The notes beneath the pieces are model-generated. The model was not told the DNA's origin. It did not search any database and was given only the letters and a program-made list of their open reading frames with translations. Position numbers and translations under genes: made by a program. Source: S5-A14a sp022766365 (lineage in GTDB: Bacteria > Bacillota > Clostridia > Peptostreptococcales > Anaerovoracaceae). Taken from it: a stretch of 38,392 nucleotides of DNA. Location of the stretch: assembly GCA_050313295.1 (NCBI GenBank), contig JBNPLD010000015.1; one strand, 5' to 3'. How positions within the stretch are numbered: position 1 is the first letter of the stretch; each line of letters opens with the position of its first letter. This document shows positions 23,141 through 31,429 of the stretch, piece after piece.

Positions 23141-25774
23141 ATGTTGAAAAGCAAATTCAAAAAATTGATTACAGCTTGTGTCATTTCAGCGGCTATGGTT
23201 GTTTCCATGGTTCCATTCGATGTATCACATGCCTGTACGGGATTCAGACCAGGGGATACTAACAACGGGGTAGTAAATTATAACACTCCGGAAAGTTCAA
23301 ATGAGGTGAGACTAAAATGGGAACAGAAGCTCGGCAAAGGCTGGGAATCTGCACCGGCAGTTCCTACTGTCGGTGATGACGGCTATATCTATGTGGCATC
23401 GGGGGAAATATTATATAGGTTGGATAAGAACACAGGCAAAAAGCTGGATCCCGTTAAGGGTTTAAAGCTTGAGGATATGGTCGGCGGCTATGGAACCAAT
23501 CCGATGGCATATAACAACGGAAAGCTGTACATCCACATAGGCAGTGGAAGGATTGAAGCTGTTGATGTCAGTAATCCGAAAGAGTTAAAGCATATCTGGA
23601 CATCGGAAAAGATTGGAGGGCAGACTATATCTCCAATAATATACAATGATGGATACCTTTATACCGGGACATGGAAGGGTGAGAAGAAATCCGAAAAATT
23701 TTTCTGCCTTAATGCCGAAAACGGTAACATGCAGTGGAAATATGACAACCCAAACAAAAGAGGATACTATTGGATGGGGGCGTATGTAGATAATACTTAT
23801 GCCTACTTTGGCTCAGATGACGGAGAACTGAGAAAAGTTAATGCGAAAACGGGAGAATTAATTAAGTCCTTGAAATTGGAAGGTGAGCAGATTAGATCAT
23901 CAATTGTAAAATATAAGAACAGTCTGTACTTTACAACAAAAAGTGGAAATTTACACAAGGTTAACCCTGACTCCATGGTGTTAGAGGGAACTTGTAAACT
24001 AGGGCTTATGGCTACGGGGACGCCATCGATTGCTGATGATGTTATTTACATAGGAGCAGCAAATGGGAACCCGTTTCAAGATGAATCAACTCATCAATTT
24101 GTTACTGTTAGCTGTGAGACAATGAGGATAATAGACAGTGTTCCTTCACCGGGATATCCTCAGGCTGCACCGCTTGTTAAGGATGGGCCTGAGAATAACA
24201 TTGTATATTTCACATATAATAAACCTCCCGGAGGAATGAAGATATTCAAGACAGATAATGCCGGACACATTGACAAAGCAACATATGAAGATTTACATGT
24301 TCCGCAAGGGGACGCCCAAGAGTATTCCATATCTCCTGTAATGGTAGACAATGACGGAACTCTATATTACAAAAATGACAGTGGATATATTTTTGCGTTA
24401 GCAGCCGAGAATGCTCCGGAAGTACAAGGTCTTAAGAATATAACTCTTAACGGAGCGAAAATGGAACCTGGTTTTGATGAAACCATAACTGAATACGCAG
24501 TGACTCTGGAAAAAGATAAGCAAACTTTTGAAGTAAGTCTGGATCTTGCCAAAGAGGCAAAAGCAACTATTGATGGTAAACCATATACGGATAAGGCAAC
24601 AGTGGATCTGAGGGGAACAGAGAATTCTAAATCTGTGAATATTCAAGTAACTGTAAATGGAAAGTCAAAGACGTATGTACTGAAGTGCAGCAAAACGGTT
24701 TCGGAACCTAAGGCAGAATTTGACAAGGACGGATCAAACTTAAATTTCAAAAAAGGGGACAGTAATCCTATAGTTCTGCGCATAATAAATGTTGTACCTG
24801 AGGATTTGATAAGTGTAAAGGTAGACAACAATTTGGTTGCTAAAGACAAGGAATATACAGTTAAAGAGGGAAGCTTTGAAATTATATTTGATAAGGGATA
24901 TCTTGAAAGGCTAAAAGCAGGAAGTCATAATGTCACGGTAGAAACATCAAAGGGAACGATAACTCAGGCTATAAATATTAGCGAGAATGCTCCGGAAGTA
25001 CAAGGTCTTAAGAATATAACTCTTAACGGAGCGAAAATGGAACCTGGTTTTGATGAAACCATAACTGAATACGCAGTGACTCTGGAAAAAGATAAGCAAA
25101 CTTTTGAAGTAAGTCTGGATCTTGCCAAAGAGGCAAAAGCAACTATTGATGGTAAACCATATACGGATAAGGCAACAGTGGATCTGAGGGGAACAGAGAA
25201 TTCTAAATCTGTGAATATTCAAGTAACTGTAAATGGAAAGTCAAAGACGTATGTACTGAAGTGCAGCAAAACGGTTTCGGAACCTAAGGCAGAATTTGAC
25301 AAGGACGGATCAAACTTAAATTTCAAAAAAGGGGACAGTAAGCCTGTAGTTCTGCGCATAATAAATGTTGTACCTGAGGATTTGATAAGTGTAAAGGTAG
25401 ACAACAATTTGGTTGCTAAAGACAAGGAATATACAGTTAAAGAGGGAAGCTTTGAAATTATATTTGATAAGGGATATCTTGAAAGGCTAAAAGCAGGAAG
25501 TCATAATGTCACGGTAGAAACATCAAAGGGAACGATAACTCAGGCTATAAATATTAGCGAGAATGGGAAAAATTCTGATGATGAAAAGACAGATTTGTCA
25601 AAGAACGGTAAAACAAGAGATACTAAGACGACATATAAGGCAAACAAAAATATCGGTCAATCCGGTACAGTGCAGACATCTGATGAGGGCGAAGTTCTAA
25701 TGTGGGCACTTTTCTTGTCGATATTGTCAATATGTACGGTATTGGTCATCATGAAGGGAAAGAATCAAAGATAA
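23141..25774 (+). CDS. Secreted PQQ-like beta-propeller surface protein with two near-identical repeats
   Basis: An 877-residue cell-surface protein. A signal peptide covers residues 1 to about 31. Residues about 55-425 form a PQQ-like beta-propeller (repeats such as DDGYIYVASGEILYRLDKNTG and DNTYAYFGSDDGELRKVNAK). Two 192-residue repeats follow, each with a cadherin-like beta-sandwich (LKNITLNGAKMEPGFDETIT) and an X2-like Ig module (KEYTVKEGSFEIIFDKGYLE). A Lys/Asp-rich spacer, one membrane helix (about 850-869) and a basic tail end the protein; no LPxTG motif is seen. GGAGG precedes the ATG. A cobalamin-riboswitch-like leader lies upstream, hinting at cobalamin capture, but the ligand is unknown. 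Confidence 0.88.
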   Translation: MLKSKFKKLITACVISAAMVVSMVPFDVSHACTGFRPGDTNNGVVNYNTPESSNEVRLKWEQKLGKGWESAPAVPTVGDDGYIYVASGEILYRLDKNTGKKLDPVKGLKLEDMVGGYGTNPMAYNNGKLYIHIGSGRIEAVDVSNPKELKHIWTSEKIGGQTISPIIYNDGYLYTGTWKGEKKSEKFFCLNAENGNMQWKYDNPNKRGYYWMGAYVDNTYAYFGSDDGELRKVNAKTGELIKSLKLEGEQIRSSIVKYKNSLYFTTKSGNLHKVNPDSMVLEGTCKLGLMATGTPSIADDVIYIGAANGNPFQDESTHQFVTVSCETMRIIDSVPSPGYPQAAPLVKDGPENNIVYFTYNKPPGGMKIFKTDNAGHIDKATYEDLHVPQGDAQEYSISPVMVDNDGTLYYKNDSGYIFALAAENAPEVQGLKNITLNGAKMEPGFDETITEYAVTLEKDKQTFEVSLDLAKEAKATIDGKPYTDKATVDLRGTENSKSVNIQVTVNGKSKTYVLKCSKTVSEPKAEFDKDGSNLNFKKGDSNPIVLRIINVVPEDLISVKVDNNLVAKDKEYTVKEGSFEIIFDKGYLERLKAGSHNVTVETSKGTITQAINISENAPEVQGLKNITLNGAKMEPGFDETITEYAVTLEKDKQTFEVSLDLAKEAKATIDGKPYTDKATVDLRGTENSKSVNIQVTVNGKSKTYVLKCSKTVSEPKAEFDKDGSNLNFKKGDSKPVVLRIINVVPEDLISVKVDNNLVAKDKEYTVKEGSFEIIFDKGYLERLKAGSHNVTVETSKGTITQAINISENGKNSDDEKTDLSKNGKTRDTKTTYKANKNIGQSGTVQTSDEGEVLMWALFLSILSICTVLVIMKGKNQR
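24413..25564 (+). repeat. Tandem duplication, two 576-bp units
   Basis: Unit 1 is 24413-24988 and unit 2 is 24989-25564. The encoded 192-residue units differ at only two residues (SNPIV versus SKPVV); by eye the DNA is otherwise the same. This indicates a recent in-frame duplication. Confidence 0.95.
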
Positions 25775-25795
25775 TCATTTAAAATACTACTTAGA

Positions 25796-25829
25796 AACAG
25801 CTGTGGTCGGATAGATCACAGTTGTTTTT
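25796..25829 (+). terminator. Terminator after the surface protein gene
   Basis: AACAGCTGTG (25796-25805) pairs with CACAGTTGTT (25817-25826), with one G-U pair, followed by T. Confidence 0.85.
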
Positions 25830-26031
25830 ATATAAGCGAACGCTGATTATTAAGATGAACATGTGAATGGAAGCCTGAAAAGTAATTTTTATGAATTAAC
25901 ACTATTTTGATCAGTTAACGCAAGGTCAGAAAACTAAATAACTAATATAATTAGAAATGCGGAGAGTGTGAGGTTTTTTCAGTAAATTAGCCTTCTATGG
26001 TAAAATACAAATATCATAGGAGGCTATTTAA

Positions 26032-27271
26032 ATAGCAAAGAAAAAAGACGTATACCACGTAAAACCCTTAACAGAGGGGAAGAAAAATATCATAGCATCA
26101 TTAATCGATGAATATGATATTGAAACAGCAGAAGATATCCGGGATGCTCTTAGGGATTTCTAGGTGGAACTATCAAATCCATGATGGAAGCAGAGATGGA
26201 CAACCACCTTGGATACAGCAGTTATGAACGTAGTAGTAATGATAACTATCGTAATGGAACCAAGAAAAAAAGAGTACGAAGTAATTATGGAGAATTTGAG
26301 CCAGATGTGCCACAGGACAGGCACAGTAGCTTTGAACCAACTGTTGTGAAGAAAAGGCAGAAAGACATTTCAGGAATTGACCGAAAGATAATAAGTATGT
26401 ATGCACGAGGATTAACAACAAGGCAAATATCAGGACAAATAGAGGAGATATATGGCTTTGAGTGCAGTGAGAGTTTCATATCAGATGTGACAGATAAGGT
26501 ATTACAAGATATAGAAGACTGGCAAAATAGACCTCTTGATGAGATTTATCCAATACTATTCATAGATGCTGTCCATTTTTCCGTAAGAGATGATAACATA
26601 ATTAGAAAGCTTGCAGCATATGTGATTCTAGGGATAAATTGTGATGGCATAAAGAGGTAATAAGCCTTGAAATTGGAGAAAATGAGAGCAGTAAATATTG
26701 GCTTGGAGTACTTAATAGTCTAAAAAACAGAGGCGTAAAAGATGTAATGATAATATGTGCAGATGGACTTACCGGCATAAAAGAGGCAATTGCAGCTGCT
26801 TATCCAAAGGCAGAATATCAGAGATGTATCGTTCATCAAGTTAGAAATACCCTGAAATACGTATCATACAAAGACATGAAGGATTTTGCAGGAGATTTAA
26901 AGAAAATATACCTTGCAGCTGACGAATCAAAAGGTAAGGAGCAATTGGATAAGGTAACAGAAAAATGGAATTCAAAATATCTTAATTCCATGAAGAGCTG
27001 GCACAATAACTGGGATGTACTATCACCAATCTTTAAATTTTCGTCAGACGTTATGAAGATACTATATACAACCAATGCAATAGAAAGCCTAAATAGTACA
27101 TACAAGAAGCTAAATAGGCAAAGAACGGTGTTTCCAAGCGATAAGGCATTGCTTAAATCCCTTTACCTATCTACTCTTCAAGCTACAAAAAAGTGGACAC
27201 AGCCGATTAGAAACTGGGGTAAGGCGTACGGCGAATTCAGCATAATGTACGAAGGGAGAATGCCACTTTAA
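26032..27271 (+). pseudogene. IS256-family transposase, broken by two frameshifts and a lost start codon
   Basis: Read across the lesions, this would be a mutator-type transposase of about 414 residues. The DDE residues are present: the first D in LFIDAVHFSVRD, the second in IICADGLTGIKEA, and E in TTNAIESLNSTYKKL. The first lesion is at 26032, where AGGAGG is followed at 8 nt by ATA, not ATG. The second is one base missing near 26161, where a TAG ends the first frame. The third is one base missing near 26653, where TAA TAA ends the second frame. The last frame ends at 27271. No single frame can give active enzyme. Confidence 0.92.
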
Positions 27272-27292
27272 TTAATTACAATTAAATGAGTT

Positions 27293-27319
27293 AGGACCGC
27301 TCTATATCAGAGCGGTCCT
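27293..27319 (+). terminator. Hairpin at the right end of the IS
   Basis: AGGACCGCTCT (27293-27303) pairs perfectly with AGAGCGGTCCT (27309-27319). It is followed by TGACA rather than a T-run, so termination may be weak. Confidence 0.5.
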
Positions 27320-27444
27320 TGACATGGTATTATTAATATTTTATACTAAGTTTATAAGGTAGATCAGTAGATTCTGAGAAAATTATTCGGTAATTACCAT
27401 AGAAGGCTAATTTACAGAAAAACTTCCACACTCTCAAAAAGAAA

Positions 27445-28038
27445 ATGAATAAATTAAACTTAGCATTATATATGACATCATTAGGCGCAGTCGGCCTATA
27501 TATATTTCCAGATAAAAATAACATTCTATTATATTTTCAGTATTTTTTTATTATAATTTCAATTCTATTATTTTTTATAATTGTTATAAAAAATGGAAAC
27601 AAATATTTCGATAATAAATTTGTGTCAATGATACTGACTTTTAATCTGCTTTTGATTGGTATTGTATTTATAACGATTTATTTAAAAGAAAATAATCTTT
27701 TAAATAAATTCCAAGAATACTATCTTGCATATATTATAGAGGCAATGGTATTGTCTTTCTTTGGATATATTGCACCTAAAATACCATTCAATAGATATAT
27801 AGGTTTAAGATTACCATGGACTGTAGTAGATGAGAGTACTTGGATATATTCACATAGAGTATGTAGAAAAATTACCATTCCGCTACTGAGTGTAAGTACT
27901 ATAATGTTTTTAATTGCACATTTGGTGTTTAAAAATCTTCATTACATGTATAATATTGGAGTGGGATTAATTTTATTGTATGTGTTTATACCAGGGATTT
28001 CATCATTACTTTATTATAAGAAACTATATAAGTGTTAA
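27445..28038 (+). CDS. SdpI/YhfL-like membrane protein (immunity-protein family)
   Basis: A 197-residue, strongly hydrophobic protein with about six membrane segments. The segment FFGYIAPKIPFNRYIGLRLPWTVVDESTWIYSHR matches the SdpI family core (GNYMPKI..N..IGIRTPWTL..E..W..THR). SdpI of Bacillus protects against the SdpC toxin and senses it for an ArsR-type repressor; here neither toxin nor repressor is present. The ATG lies 10 bp from the IS right end and has no ribosome site, so the IS or an IS-linked deletion probably removed its promoter and leader. Codon use is far more AT-rich than in neighbouring genes, suggesting acquisition from elsewhere. Confidence 0.8.
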   Translation: MNKLNLALYMTSLGAVGLYIFPDKNNILLYFQYFFIIISILLFFIIVIKNGNKYFDNKFVSMILTFNLLLIGIVFITIYLKENNLLNKFQEYYLAYIIEAMVLSFFGYIAPKIPFNRYIGLRLPWTVVDESTWIYSHRVCRKITIPLLSVSTIMFLIAHLVFKNLHYMYNIGVGLILLYVFIPGISSLLYYKKLYKC

Positions 28039-28119
28039 AAAATGAAAAATTCAGTCAGCATCTTATTTACTACATGAGCTATATTAAGGAGGTATGCTTT
28101 TATAATTGTGTGACATAAA

Positions 28120-28179
28120 GGGCGAAATAGTTCATCAATTTAGCAAATATTTTTTCCTAAATTTTACACAGTCTCGCCC
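28120..28179. repeat. Double palindrome between the SdpI-like gene and the P-type ATPase
   Basis: GGGCGA (28120-28125) pairs with TCGCCC (28174-28179), and within it AATTTAG (28137-28143) pairs with CTAAATT (28157-28163). It could be a terminator for the convergent genes, or a remnant of a small mobile element. Confidence 0.45.
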
Positions 28180-28206
28180 ATTGTTGCTGAAATGTTTGAA
28201 ATACAG

Positions 28207-30774
28207 CTATTTTTCTTTTACAAATGCCACCTTAGCCATCTGGATAATAACTGTTGGTAGGATTGACAGGAGAATAACATATATAACATCAATAGTTCTT
28301 AAAATATCTATCGTGAATGGCTTTCTGAGAACGGGAACAAACAAAACCGCAAACAGCAAGCATGCACCACCTAACCATGCTCCGACGACAGCCATATTTG
28401 TAAATATCCCCAGTTTAAAAATGGATTCCTTACCGCGGCTGTTAAACCCATGCCACAGCCTTGCCAGACAAAGAGTTGCAAATGCCATAGTCATAGCGCC
28501 GTAGCTTCCTTCGTTTCCAAGACCTATATAGAATGCTCCCAATGTTGCCCCACCGATTAGAGCACCTTGAAGAAGAATTTGTACAAAATTTGCTGAAGTG
28601 ATTACGTTTTCGCTTCTGGAGCGGGGAGCATCGTTTATAAGATTGTGATTCATAGGCTCCATGTTAATTGCAAGAGCCGGCATAGAATCTGTAAGCAGAT
28701 TGATGAACAAAAGATGTACTGCTGTGAACGGGGTAGGCAAAGCCAGAAGGGCTGCTGCCAAAACAACAAAAATCCCTGCCATGTTCCCTGACAGTAGGAA
28801 CAGTATGGAATTTTTGATATTAGCATATATGTTTCTTCCGTTGAGTACAGACTTTACTATCGTAGCAAAGTTGTCATCAGTTAAAATCATGCTGGCAGCA
28901 TCTTTGGAAACATCAGTACCTGTTATTCCCATGGCAACTCCAACATCAGCGCTTTTAAGAGCAGGAGCATCATTTACACCGTCCCCGGTCATTGCAACAA
29001 TATGTCCCAGAGATTGCCATGCTTTTACAATTCTGATTTTGTTGCTTGGAGAGACTCTGGCATATAGAGAAATATGAGGCAACTTCTTAATAAGTTCCTC
29101 CTGACTCATGGCGTCAAGTTCAGGTCCTGTGACGGCGATGTCACCTTCCTCCATTATTCCTATGCGTTTTGCAATAGCCGAAGCTGTAATCTTGTGATCT
29201 CCGGTTATCATTATAGCCTTAATTCCGGCACGTTTACATTCTGCCACAGCTTCTGCAGATTCAACTCTGGGAGGATCCATCTCTGCAATAAGACCGATGA
29301 ATTCGAGGTTTTCCTCACAAGTCTTATCGAGCACAGCTTGCGTGCTCTTTGGAAGGTCGGAGATAATTTTTTTTGCAAAAGCCAGAACTCTGAGACCCTG
29401 TGATGACCACTGGAGATTCAGTGCTTCAACGGCTTTTTTGTCGTCATCTTTCAGATTGGTAACTTTTTGGAGAATGACATCAATGGCCCCTTTGGTAAAC
29501 AGAACACCATCGCCGTCTATATCATGATAAGTTGTCATGAGCTTGCGATCTGAATCGAATGGTATTTCTGCATAACGAGGATACTTTTCGCGAATTTCCT
29601 CATAATTCCCGCCTTGATTTATGTAATATTCAACTAAAGCAGTTTCCGTAGGATCTCCGAGATAATCTTCTCCGGCTATAGAGGTGTCGTTACATAACAC
29701 AGAGGCTAACCGCAGCATTTTAATGTCTTCTCCCGGGAAAAGATAGGTTTGCTCTACAGTCATTTTATTTTGAGTGAGCGTTCCGGTCTTGTCAGAACAT
29801 ATTACGGATACGCTTCCGAGACCTTCTACGGCGGACAACTCTTTGATTATGGCATTTTCTTCTGCCATTCTCTTCGTTCCTATTGCAAGAGAGATGGTAA
29901 TAATAGATGACAGTGCCTCAGGTATTGCAGCTACCGCAAGAGCCACCGCAAAGAGCAGAGAGTCAATTATCGGCATATTTCTGTAAATATTCAGCGCAAA
30001 AACAAGGGCACAAAGAATCACAATGCCTATGGATAGTTTCTTTGAAAAGTTATCCATCGTAACCTGAAGAGGTGTTCTCTTTTCCTCGGCATTATTCATA
30101 AGATCGGCGATTAAACCCAATTGTGTGCTTGCTCCGACCGATGTACATACGACGGTTGCACGCCCATACGTTATGAGGGAGCCGGAAAAAACCATATTAA
30201 GCTGATCACCGAGAGCGATTTTTTCGTTCAAAGAACCGGAGGAAAGAGACTCTTCTTGCTTTTCAACGTTTTGAGATTCACCTGTAAGGGCACTTTCGTT
30301 TACCCTTAATGAATAATTCTGTATAATTCTTCCATCTCCGGGAACAATATCCCCGGCTTCAAGGGTAAAAATATCGCCAACAACAAGTTCTTCCGCCGGA
30401 ATTTCAATCTTTTTCCCGCCCCTGACTACTTTGGCGTTAGGGGAAGAGAGTCTTTTCAAACTATTGAGTGATTGCTCTGCCTTCACATATTGGACAGTGC
30501 CAAGTACAGCATTTATAATCAGGACAGCAATGATTACAGCTGTACTTTCATAATTTCCGGTGACAGCAGAAATTATCGCTGCGATTATCAATATAATTAC
30601 CAATAAATCTTTAAACTGTTCCCCAAATACCTGAAAGACGGACTTTTTCTGTTTTTCCTCAAGCTTATTTGATCCATTCTCTTCTCGGCTTTTATTCACC
30701 TGTTCATCCGTTAGGCCTGTCATGCCGGAAGACAGCTCCTTTAGGATTTCAGATGCTTCTCTGTTGTAATACAT
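28207..30774 (-). CDS. Calcium-transporting type P-type ATPase
   Basis: An 855-residue P2-type ATPase that would export Ca2+ (or a related divalent cation). In order: N-terminal cation ATPase domain, TGES in the actuator domain, the membrane-4 motif AAIPEALSS, the phosphorylation site DKTGTLTQ with Asp about 328, MITGDHKITA, TGDGVNDAPAL, and in membrane 6 NLLTDSMPAL. The PEALSS and NLLTD motifs fit the PMR1/SERCA-like bacterial group. The start at 30774 (MYYNREASE) follows AAGGAGAA; an in-frame ATG at 30858 has no ribosome site. Confidence 0.95.
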   Translation of the reverse strand: MYYNREASEILKELSSGMTGLTDEQVNKSREENGSNKLEEKQKKSVFQVFGEQFKDLLVIILIIAAIISAVTGNYESTAVIIAVLIINAVLGTVQYVKAEQSLNSLKRLSSPNAKVVRGGKKIEIPAEELVVGDIFTLEAGDIVPGDGRIIQNYSLRVNESALTGESQNVEKQEESLSSGSLNEKIALGDQLNMVFSGSLITYGRATVVCTSVGASTQLGLIADLMNNAEEKRTPLQVTMDNFSKKLSIGIVILCALVFALNIYRNMPIIDSLLFAVALAVAAIPEALSSIITISLAIGTKRMAEENAIIKELSAVEGLGSVSVICSDKTGTLTQNKMTVEQTYLFPGEDIKMLRLASVLCNDTSIAGEDYLGDPTETALVEYYINQGGNYEEIREKYPRYAEIPFDSDRKLMTTYHDIDGDGVLFTKGAIDVILQKVTNLKDDDKKAVEALNLQWSSQGLRVLAFAKKIISDLPKSTQAVLDKTCEENLEFIGLIAEMDPPRVESAEAVAECKRAGIKAIMITGDHKITASAIAKRIGIMEEGDIAVTGPELDAMSQEELIKKLPHISLYARVSPSNKIRIVKAWQSLGHIVAMTGDGVNDAPALKSADVGVAMGITGTDVSKDAASMILTDDNFATIVKSVLNGRNIYANIKNSILFLLSGNMAGIFVVLAAALLALPTPFTAVHLLFINLLTDSMPALAINMEPMNHNLINDAPRSRSENVITSANFVQILLQGALIGGATLGAFYIGLGNEGSYGAMTMAFATLCLARLWHGFNSRGKESIFKLGIFTNMAVVGAWLGGACLLFAVLFVPVLRKPFTIDILRTIDVIYVILLSILPTVIIQMAKVAFVKEK

Positions 30775-30916
30775 GAATCGATTCTCCTTAAAATATCTTT
30801 TTATTAACTTCTCAATTATATCACAGCAGAGCATTATATCATACCGGAATCTTTTCAAAGTATTATGTAAGATTAATAATGGAAGTATAATGATGGACTC
30901 AGCCTAATCACTTTTC

Positions 30917-30950
30917 AAAAAAAGAAAAAACGATGGGAGACACTCCATCG
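30917..30950 (-). terminator. Terminator after rpsT
   Basis: CGATGG pairs with CCATCG (30931-30950) and, on the minus strand, runs into a T-rich tract of about 14 bases. Confidence 0.85.
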
Positions 30951-31007
30951 CTTATGTTGCTCATTGCATGTGTATTTAACTTATACACCGGTGGGGACGG
31001 GTGAGAC

Positions 31008-31280
31008 TTAGTTTGCAGACTTAGCTGCGTTGAATCTCCTGGTTATTCTCGAAACCTTTCTGGAAGCAGCTTTCTTGTTAAGTGTTCCCTTAGAAGCGGC
31101 CTGCATAAGTTTCTTCTCGCACACAGCAAGTTTCTCTTCTGCAGTATTCATATCACCGGCTTCCATGGCAAGTTCAAACTCTTTGAGAGCTTCTTTTACA
31201 TGGTTCTTAACACGCTTGTTTCTAGCGGTCTTTCTGTCGATAACTCGGATTCTTTTCTTTGCGGATTTAATGTATGCCAT
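31008..31280 (-). CDS. rpsT: 30S ribosomal protein S20
   Basis: A 90-residue basic protein that binds 16S rRNA early in 30S assembly. The start MAYIKSAKKRIRVIDRKTAR is the family signature, and the helical C-terminus ends KAASRKVSRITRRF. The length is standard. GGGGTGA lies just before the ATG. It has its own promoter and a strong terminator, so it is a single-gene unit. Confidence 0.98.
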   Translation of the reverse strand: MAYIKSAKKRIRVIDRKTARNKRVKNHVKEALKEFELAMEAGDMNTAEEKLAVCEKKLMQAASKGTLNKKAASRKVSRITRRFNAAKSAN

Positions 31281-31336
31281 TAATTTTCACCCCACTTTTC
31301 TTAAATTTAGCAATTTGTTTAAAATTCGCAAGCAAT

Positions 31337-31365
31337 ATTATATAACAAAATATCTGTCTCTGCAA
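31337..31365 (-). promoter_or_regulatory. rpsT promoter
   Basis: Minus strand TTGCAG (31360-31365), 17 bp, TATAAT (31337-31342), about 57 bp before the ATG. Confidence 0.7.
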
Positions 31366-31429
31366 GGGTTTTGTGATATTATAAAGCATTACATTGAAAA
31401 AAACTCACGGAGACTTTAATTTTTGTGAA

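Larger units (their letters stand above)
25962..27435 (+). mobile_element. Defective IS256-family insertion sequence
   Basis: The element is about 1474 bp. Its ends are inverted repeats of about 42 bp: starting GAGAGTGTGAGG at 25962 and, on the opposite strand, GAGAGTGTGGAAG from 27435; both continue to TTAGCCTTCTATGGTAA. It contains one transposase reading region with three lesions. The 9 bp on each side (ending ATGCG at left, starting AAAAAG at right) do not match, so no target duplication remains. It lies between the surface protein gene and the SdpI-like gene. Confidence 0.9.

Noticed and set aside
24398..25425. Repeated minus-strand frames inside the surface protein gene
   Set aside because: They occur twice only because the underlying DNA is duplicated; they have no start signals.
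26000..26034. ATA as a genuine non-canonical start for the transposase
   Set aside because: ATA starts are very rare, and two further frameshifts show that the gene is dead.
28106..28504. Plus-strand frame starting TTGTGTGACATAAAG as a gene
   Set aside because: It runs antisense into the P-type ATPase gene, which is certain. Only the first few residues lie outside it, and they are not recognisable.
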